DNA of 64,000 bases from the NCBI GenBank assembly GCA_020634115.1, contig JACKCH010000013.1, forward strand, positions 1-64,000, written 5' to 3'. Source of the stretch: Anaerolineaceae bacterium (GTDB taxonomy: Bacteria; Chloroflexota; Anaerolineae; Aggregatilineales; Phototrophicaceae). This document shows positions 59,180 to 64,000 of this stretch, piece by piece. The translations under genes were made by a program, and so were the position numbers. The stretch's first letter is position 1; every line of letters begins with the position of its first letter. A model generated the notes under the pieces. That model saw only the letters and a list, made by a program, of their open reading frames with translations, did not search any database and had not been told where the DNA came from.

Positions 59180-60879
59180 TGGACGTGCTGCGTTATCACA
59201 CCCTCGAAGAACTGCGTGGGCTGTCCCTGAGCGAACTTCATGCCCTCTGGGAGCTGGTGCCAACGGATCGCCAACGTGCCTACAAAGCCGCCTACGAGCG
59301 TGAAGTCCGCACGGCTGGCGCAGTCGGTTCGGACGAACTGGAACGGCAGGTGGCCGCCGAACTGCTCAAACGGTATGACGAAGCCGCGCTTGTCCCGGTG
59401 GGATCGCGTTGGGCACGGACACCCGGCAGAGTGCAGGAAGCAGCAAAGCAGAATGTCGTGCTGGATGCGCCGGAGGATGAGGTCAAACCCGCCTCCGGCA
59501 AACCGTCGCCAAAAATCATACTGGCAGTTGGGCTGGCAGCAATCCTATTCTTCGGCTTGATGTTCACGCGGCTGCTCGACGGACGCTCCTCTGAAGATGC
59601 TGAAGTAACGGCAGAAGTCAGTCCCACCCCGACACCGCTGGTCAGTCCGACCCCCACGCCGTTAGCATTGGAAGCGCAGGATGATGTGATTCAGGGTGGC
59701 GACAGCGGGCGCGAGGTGGCGTATCCGGTCAATTTGCAGGTCATTCTGCCGGATGGGGATGCGCCGCGTGTCTGGGTGGTGCAGCGCCGCCGGGTGCAGG
59801 CTTCCGAGTGGCGTTTCGACCTCAATCCCGATACGGCATCCTTCGTCAACGGCATGTCGGTACGCCCGGTGATCGGGATTCCCTGGTCAGAGGAGAATGA
59901 GTCTTTCTTCGACGACATTGGCGCAGGTACATCCTTCCTGCTGACCATGAACACCGGCGCGGTGCTGCGCTTCGAGTTCGATGACCGCCGCGAAGTCCGC
60001 CGCAGCGAGACGAGCATCTTCCGACAGGTCAGTCCGGGGTTGGTACTGCTGCTGATCGGCGAAACCGATGCGGATGGCTTGCCCACCGCGACCCGCACAC
60101 TGGTCACGGCGACCTATCCGCCGGAACAGGAACTCTCCCGCGATGGACAGGTCATCGGCATGAATATCACGCTTGAGGAAGGCAGTGTGGGTGAGCGGCT
60201 TGCGTTAGGCGATGCGTCCATCACGTTGCAGGATGCCCGCTTGCTGGCTGACCAGCCCGATTTGCCAGCGGATACGCAGTATCTGCTGCTGAATTATGAA
60301 GTGATGGCAGGCGCAGAGACACTGGACACCACCACCTGGCGGGTGGAGTTTGTGGATGCGGGTGGACAAGTCTATATGCAAAGCAGCGCCGCCCTGTCCT
60401 ACACCGATTTTGATGCCCTGCCGCAGGAAATTCCGGCGCTGTCGTCGCTCTCGGCTTCGGTGGGCTATATCGTGCCGAATACCCTGCAAAGCGGACGTTG
60501 GGTCATCACCGATACTGCTGGAAACGGTGTATCGTTCACCCTCTCGTTCGCCGCCGAGCCGCTTGACCTGCGTTACGACGGCGTGGACGTGCGGCTGGTG
60601 AGCGTGACTTACGTGGAAGGGCAGATTACCACCTATCTGCGGATTTACAACGGACGCGCCGAAACCCTGCATTTCACACAGGACGACATCTGGCTGGCGC
60701 TGGGCTATGCGCCAGAACCGCCCGGACCACGCAACCCGGCAGAGGGTTTAACTCCGTTCGACCTGCTGCCTGAACAGGCGGTTGACCTGATGTTGGTCTG
60801 GTATTGGGGTGGCGAACCGTATGCCAGTATGGGTGTGGGTGAGTATCGTTTTGCCATTCAACTGACACGCGGATCATGA
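59179..60879 (+). CDS. Bitopic protein of the transfer operon with extracytoplasmic beta domains
   Basis: 566 residues. Cytoplasmic N-terminus about 1-110 with a helical motif (TLEELRGLSLSELHALWELVPTDRQRAYKAAYEREV), one membrane helix (about 112-131: IILAVGLAAILFFGLMFTRLL), a Pro/Thr linker (TPTPLVSPTPTPL), and ~430 outer residues in at least three beta-rich units (NLQVILPDGDAPRVWVV, ALGDASITLQDARLL, RYDGVDVRLVSVTYVEG). The topology recalls VirB8/VirB10 in position but there is no sequence match to claim. GGAGGGAG precedes its ATG. Last gene before the second copy of the promoter module. Confidence 0.65.
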   Translation: MDVLRYHTLEELRGLSLSELHALWELVPTDRQRAYKAAYEREVRTAGAVGSDELERQVAAELLKRYDEAALVPVGSRWARTPGRVQEAAKQNVVLDAPEDEVKPASGKPSPKIILAVGLAAILFFGLMFTRLLDGRSSEDAEVTAEVSPTPTPLVSPTPTPLALEAQDDVIQGGDSGREVAYPVNLQVILPDGDAPRVWVVQRRRVQASEWRFDLNPDTASFVNGMSVRPVIGIPWSEENESFFDDIGAGTSFLLTMNTGAVLRFEFDDRREVRRSETSIFRQVSPGLVLLLIGETDADGLPTATRTLVTATYPPEQELSRDGQVIGMNITLEEGSVGERLALGDASITLQDARLLADQPDLPADTQYLLLNYEVMAGAETLDTTTWRVEFVDAGGQVYMQSSAALSYTDFDALPQEIPALSSLSASVGYIVPNTLQSGRWVITDTAGNGVSFTLSFAAEPLDLRYDGVDVRLVSVTYVEGQITTYLRIYNGRAETLHFTQDDIWLALGYAPEPPGPRNPAEGLTPFDLLPEQAVDLMLVWYWGGEPYASMGVGEYRFAIQLTRGS

Positions 60880-60957
60880 CTCAAAACGGATGGGTTGAAG
60901 GTACTTCAGCCCATCTTCCCCACCTCTTCCCCGCATTTTTGTAATTTTGACGGGCAG

Positions 60958-61027
60958 TTTGTCAAAACTGACGGGCTAAAAGTGTAATCCTACACCGATT
61001 TGGACTCCCCACTTTGATACGCTGAGT
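60958..61027 (+). promoter_or_regulatory. Shared transfer-promoter module, copy 2
   Basis: 60958-60995 equals 54466-54503 except T to C at one base; TACGCTGAGT at 61018-61027 is at the same distance. The -35-like box is CTGACG (60968-60973) with TACACC 17 bases on. An extra partial copy, TTTTGACGGGC, lies just upstream at 60945-60955. The module precedes the pilin gene at 61158. Confidence 0.7.
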
Positions 61028-61157
61028 GCAGCCGGTGCGGGAGAAGACTTCGTGCCAGATGACCCCACCCACAGATGCTGATGTGTCATGGCGCACGTGC
61101 ATCCCACCCTCCGGCTGCCTTTTCTGTTTATCTGTAGCTGAGTGAGGAGCTTCTCGC

Positions 61158-61262
61158 TTGAACCTTTCCGATTTTGTCCAGCAGTTGTTCAACGACATTC
61201 GGGATGCGGCGCAGATCATCGCGCCCATCGCTGCCGTCATCGGGTTTCTCGGCCTGGGGTTG
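61158..61262 (+). CDS. VirB2/TrbC-like pilin, 5' exon (split by group II intron)
   Basis: TTG start with GAGGAG 8 bases upstream. Encodes 35 residues: an amphipathic N-terminus (MNLSDFVQQLFNDIRD) and the first hydrophobic helix (IIAPIAAVIGFLGLGL). The exon ends on a codon boundary at TTG, directly before GTGCG, the group II 5' consensus. Without splicing, the frame would read six intron-encoded residues (VRRAAA) and stop at 61281. The 3' exon is at 63722-63862; together they make 81 residues with two membrane helices, as in small T4SS pilins. Confidence 0.75.
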
Positions 61263-61790
61263 GTGCGCCGTGCGGCGGCGTAAGTGATTGTGTGAAACAC
61301 ACTGGAGGTTGAGGATAAACCTCCAAGGTCACCCGACTGACGCAAGAGGGGAAACCTGAAGCGGACAATAGCATGTCGGGAAAGGGACAAGCCGCGAAAC
61401 CGTTGAAGCGCTGCTGAGTTCCGAGACCTGGATGGTATGGGTAAGGCTGGATTGCTTGAAGTCTAGTGGTGAGTTGGAGACAGGACCCTCCCTTGACACA
61501 ACGGTTGAGGTCAAGACCCGGCAGCAGCGCCTTTCTGATACCGAGGCGTGAAATCCTTCTAGCCGGGAACATGGTCAATGAGACCTATCAAGCCACGAAC
61601 GGACACCCTAACCCGTCCTATCGTCACTTACGACCGTACCACGGGATCGCCTAACAGGCGCGAGCCTCATGGCGACGGAGACCTTCCATAGTAGTCGGTG
61701 GCGTCACGCCCACCCACGGAGGCTGGGAAAGCCAGCTACAGGGCGAAGGGGGTCAGGACTTGTGCTTGGAAAGACTGAAAGGTATGCGAA

Positions 61791-63632
61791 ATGCAGAGCG
61801 CTGATCAAATTCTTCAAGCGATACGAAAATTGGGAGAGAAACGTCTCCCGCTCACGCGAGTGTACCGGTGTCTGTACAACCCGGAACTGTATCTCATGGC
61901 GTATGCCAAGATTTACAAGAACCAGGGCGCACTCACACCCGGTACAGCCGACGATACGGCGGATGGCATGAGCATCAACCGCATCGACAGCCTCATCGCT
62001 GCGCTGCGAACTGAACGCTTTGACTTCCGTCCGTCACGACGCGGGTATGCCGACAAGAAAAATGGCGGCAAACGACCGCTGGGTCTGCCGAACTTCACGG
62101 AGAAACTGATGCAAGAGGTGCTGCGCATGGTGTTGGAGGCTTACTACGAACCCCGGTTCAAGGAGAGTTCGCATGGCTTTCGCACCGGGCGTGGCTGCCA
62201 TACCGCACTGACCTACCTCCATCACAAGTTTCGTGCGACCAAGTGGTTCATTGAGGGTGACATTCGCGGATGCTTCGACAACATCGACCATGATGTCCTG
62301 CTGAAAGTCATGTCACGGGACATTCACGATGGTCGACTGCTGAACCTCATCCGCAAAGGTCTCAAAGCAGGGGTGATGGAAGCGTGGGAATACAAGCCTA
62401 CCTGTTCGGGAACACCGCAGGGCGGCATTGTCAGCCCCATTCTCGCCAACATCTATCTGCACGAACTCGACCGTTACGTCGAAGAAGTGCTCATTCCGCA
62501 CTATACGCGGGGAGCGAAGCGCGAACGCAGTCCCGAATACCGCGAGGTCAGTTACAAACTCGACCGCGCACGCAAACGGGGCGACAAAGAGGCGGCACGG
62601 CATCTGGAACAACGGATGCGGGCCATACCCTCGAAAGAAACGGACGACCCCGGTTTCCGGCGGCTGACGTATGTCCGCTATGCCGACGACTTCATTCTCG
62701 GTTTCGCCGGGACGAAGGCGGAAGCGGAGACGATCAAAACTGCTATCGGGACGTTCCTGCGTGACGCGCTGCATCTCGAGCTGAGTTCGGAGAAAACCCT
62801 CATTACCCATGCCCGCGACGAGCACGCAAAGTTTCTCGGCTACGCGGTCAGCATCTATCACGCTGACCACAAGACCTCACGGCGGAAAGACAGCGGTACC
62901 CGCCAACGCAGCGCCAACGGGAGAGTGCGCCTGGGCGTGCCTTACGGTCTGACGACCGAACTGGCACGACGTTACCAGCGCAATAGCAAACCCATGAGTG
63001 AACTGTCGCTGCTGGCATTCTCGGACGCGCACATCATCCAGACCTATCAGGAGCGCTTCCGGGGCATCGCGGAATACTACAAGTTCGCGGTTGACCGCAG
63101 TCACTTGAGCAGCCTGAAGCATGTCATGCAGGCGGCACTCGTCCGAACGCTGGCACACAAATACAAGATGAGTGTGCGCGAGGTGTACCGCAAGTACCGC
63201 TCTACGATGACCGTCAATGGACAGGAATATCGCACATTTCAGGTGAAAGTCCCGACCAAGAAAGGGGAACGGACAATCTACTGGGGTGGCATCCCGTTGA
63301 AGGTCGTCAAGCCGAGCAACCAAGCCGTGATTGTCGATGCGCCTTACCGTGAGCAGTGGAAAGACTGGCGTTCCGACCTTATCCAGCGCTTGCAGGCGGA
63401 AGTCTGTGAGCTGTGTGGCACCCAGGGTAAATGCGAAGTCCATCATGTGCGTAAGCTGAAGGACTTGAAGCAGCGCTGGGCAGGTCGGAAAGAAAAGCCG
63501 TTCTGGGTCACGCGGATGATTGCGATGCAGCGCAAAACGCTCGTCATCTGTCACCTGTGCCATGTGGACATCCACGCGGGCAGACCCATTCCCAAGGAAC
63601 GTAATGCAAGTCGGGAGAGCCGTGTGATATGA
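61791..63632 (+). CDS. ltrA: Group II intron reverse transcriptase/maturase with HNH endonuclease
   Basis: 613 residues. RT domains from about 60 to 360: GKRPLGLPNFTEKLMQEVLR, HGFRTGRGCHTAL, IRGCFDNIDHDVL, GTPQGGIVSPILANIYLHELD and the catalytic YADD (297-300). Maturase (X) domain about 400-500. The C-terminal HNH/zinc region has C539-x2-C542, HH at 551-552 and a second CxxC..H (CHLCHVDIHAG). All catalytic motifs are intact, so splicing and retrohoming may be active. The stop at 63632 lies inside domain V of the intron, so the coding and ribozyme sequences overlap. Confidence 0.95.
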   Translation: MQSADQILQAIRKLGEKRLPLTRVYRCLYNPELYLMAYAKIYKNQGALTPGTADDTADGMSINRIDSLIAALRTERFDFRPSRRGYADKKNGGKRPLGLPNFTEKLMQEVLRMVLEAYYEPRFKESSHGFRTGRGCHTALTYLHHKFRATKWFIEGDIRGCFDNIDHDVLLKVMSRDIHDGRLLNLIRKGLKAGVMEAWEYKPTCSGTPQGGIVSPILANIYLHELDRYVEEVLIPHYTRGAKRERSPEYREVSYKLDRARKRGDKEAARHLEQRMRAIPSKETDDPGFRRLTYVRYADDFILGFAGTKAEAETIKTAIGTFLRDALHLELSSEKTLITHARDEHAKFLGYAVSIYHADHKTSRRKDSGTRQRSANGRVRLGVPYGLTTELARRYQRNSKPMSELSLLAFSDAHIIQTYQERFRGIAEYYKFAVDRSHLSSLKHVMQAALVRTLAHKYKMSVREVYRKYRSTMTVNGQEYRTFQVKVPTKKGERTIYWGGIPLKVVKPSNQAVIVDAPYREQWKDWRSDLIQRLQAEVCELCGTQGKCEVHHVRKLKDLKQRWAGRKEKPFWVTRMIAMQRKTLVICHLCHVDIHAGRPIPKERNASRESRVI

Positions 63633-63650
63633 AAGTATCAAGCACGGTTC
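63617..63650 (+). ncRNA. Group II intron domain V
   Basis: A 34-nt hairpin beginning GAGCCGTGTGATAT, with GAAA tetraloop and ending AGCACGGTTC; it contains the AGC catalytic triad. This is the most conserved ribozyme element and fixes the strand and class of the intron. Confidence 0.93.
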
Positions 63651-63721
63651 GGAGGGGGGATTTTGGAAAAGTGCGGTGTGGCTTCAAGCCTCACCGTAAC
63701 TCGCCAGACTACCTACCCTAC

Positions 63722-63862
63722 ATGTATATGGGATCAAGCTGGCCCATTATTGGGGACTGGAAGAAGGATAATCCAAAGGCCGCCAACCAAGTGGTCGTGG
63801 GTCTGCTCTTCGTCATCTTTGCCTCCAGTGTCACCACCCTCATCACCTTCGGTGCCCCCTAA
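63722..63862 (+). CDS. VirB2/TrbC-like pilin, 3' exon
   Basis: Encodes 46 residues from MYMGSSWPIIGDWKKDNPKA to TLITFGAP, including the second hydrophobic helix (VVVGLLFVIFASSVTTLITF). The frame joins the 5' exon without a shift when the intron is removed at 61263-63721. On its own it lacks a ribosome-binding site, which supports the split-gene reading. A terminator-like hairpin follows. Confidence 0.75.
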   Translation: MYMGSSWPIIGDWKKDNPKAANQVVVGLLFVIFASSVTTLITFGAP

Positions 63863-63885
63863 CCCCCATCCCCTACGCAGCGCGA

Positions 63886-63910
63886 GGCGCGGATGCGCTT
63901 CGCGCCTTTT
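63886..63910 (+). terminator. Attenuator-like terminator after the pilin gene
   Basis: GGCGCG (63886-63891) pairs with CGCGCC (63901-63906) followed by TTTT. The next gene starts 19 bases later in the same direction, so partial termination would give more pilin than downstream product. Confidence 0.55.
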
Positions 63911-63928
63911 CTGTCTGAAAGGAAGGCT

Positions 63929-64000
63929 ATGGCAGCCGATTTCAAATCGCATGTGCTTTTACGCGACGAAAAAGGGTTCTTCGGCATCCCCTTCAAACGC
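63929..64000 (+). CDS. Start of a downstream transfer gene, cut by the window edge
   Basis: Only 24 residues are visible: MAADFKSHVLLRDEKGFFGI and four more. AGGAAGG lies just before the ATG. The position after a VirB2-like pilin suggests VirB3/PrgI or VirB4, but the fragment is too short to assign. Confidence 0.55.
   Translation, partial: MAADFKSHVLLRDEKGFFGIPFKR

Larger units (their letters stand above)
61263..63721 (+). mobile_element. Group II intron with RT-HNH ORF
   Basis: The 5' end GTGCG (61263) fits the GUGYG consensus. The ribozyme's domain V is clear at 63617-63650, with a bulged domain VI helix (GGTGTGGC/GCCTCACC) after it. The 3' end is placed at ..CCCTAC (63721), which ends in AY and keeps the exon frame; 63712 is the other in-frame choice. 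TAACCC at 61609-61614 can pair with the last exon bases GGGTTG as EBS1-IBS1. Total about 2.46 kb. It carries the maturase gene. Confidence 0.85.
47826..64000. mobile_element. Integrative (probably conjugative) island in tRNA-Lys, left part
   Basis: The left boundary is the tRNA gene, adjoined by a large serine recombinase. Cargo in order: 57-residue protein, CHC2/TOPRIM primase, DUF3987 protein, RHH protein, two NarL-type regulators, surface proteins, VirB6/TrbL-like protein, bitopic protein, intron-split VirB2-like pilin, and a further gene cut by the window edge. No second copy of the tRNA 3' half is visible before 64000, so the right end lies outside. No relaxase, coupling protein or VirB4 is visible yet, so transfer ability is inferred. 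Confidence 0.75.

Noticed and set aside
61290..61294. Alternative group II intron start at GTGTG
   Set aside because: The exon would then include a stop (TAA at 61281-61283) before the intron and the pilin frame would not be restored; GTGCG at 61263 gives exact phase and EBS1 pairing. TAAGTGA (61281) and TCACTTA (61624) are better explained as an internal intron helix.
48000..64000. Right attachment site of the island
   Set aside because: I looked for a repeat of the tRNA-Lys 3' half and saw none, so no right boundary is claimed.
1..64000. CRISPR arrays
   Set aside because: No regularly spaced direct repeats and no cas-like proteins were seen; the recurring palindromes are dispersed single copies.

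Overview
The window looks like a chromosome segment of a Chloroflexota bacterium, probably Anaerolineae-like. Support: a MASE1 multi-PAS kinase, Thr/Pro-rich surface linkers, a CarH-like B12 regulator, orphan CpaF, PEP carboxylase, moderately high GC by eye, and tRNAs without an encoded CCA end. The taxonomy is inference from gene style; no marker gene is present. No rRNA or CRISPR array was found.

Region 1 (1-3113): the 3' end of an SRPBCC-fold gene, a P-type cation ATPase, and a tRNA-Lys(CTT) with its own promoter and a terminator shared with the next operon.

Region 2 (3160-23956): a large leftward L-rhamnose / rhamnoside locus under a divergent DeoR-type regulator. From its promoter near 23020 it runs: solute-binding protein, two ABC permeases (no ATPase gene), bifunctional rhamnulose-1-phosphate aldolase / lactaldehyde dehydrogenase, a second class II aldolase, an alpha/beta hydrolase, two tandem GH78 alpha-L-rhamnosidases, a tyrosine phenol-lyase, a repeat-filled gap, then SDR, SnoaL-like, RidA, M19 dipeptidase-like, rhamnulokinase and rhamnose isomerase. 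A perfect 10-bp inverted repeat overlaps the regulator's own -35 box. Import, deglycosylation, isomerisation, phosphorylation and aldol cleavage are all encoded here.

Region 3 (24037-47587): chromosomal genes including CpaF ATPase, a MASE1/PAS/GAF histidine kinase, a CarH-like MerR/B12 regulator, a PD40 propeller protein, two small membrane proteins, phosphofructokinase and a Hanks kinase (three of these proteins share a C-terminal DGEL tail), an AT-rich orphan gene between near-identical terminators, an iodotyrosine-deiodinase-like flavoprotein with an acyl-CoA-dehydrogenase-like partner, a NYN RNase, a two-component pair, a DUF2202 protein and PEP carboxylase. Two families of intergenic palindromic repeats occur here and in region 2.

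Region 4 (47826-64000, open to the right): an integrative, probably conjugative, island in tRNA-Lys(TTT). A large serine recombinase reads its last residues from the antisense strand of the tRNA. A leftward module (RHH protein, DUF3987 protein, CHC2/TOPRIM primase, a 57-residue protein, recombinase) handles maintenance and integration. A rightward module (two NarL-type regulators, surface proteins, a VirB6/TrbL-like membrane protein, a bitopic protein, a VirB2-like pilin) looks like the start of a type IV secretion system. The pilin gene is split by a 2.46-kb group II intron carrying an RT-HNH ORF; removing the intron restores an 81-residue two-helix protein. Two rightward operons share a 38-bp module with a single mismatch, which suggests common control.
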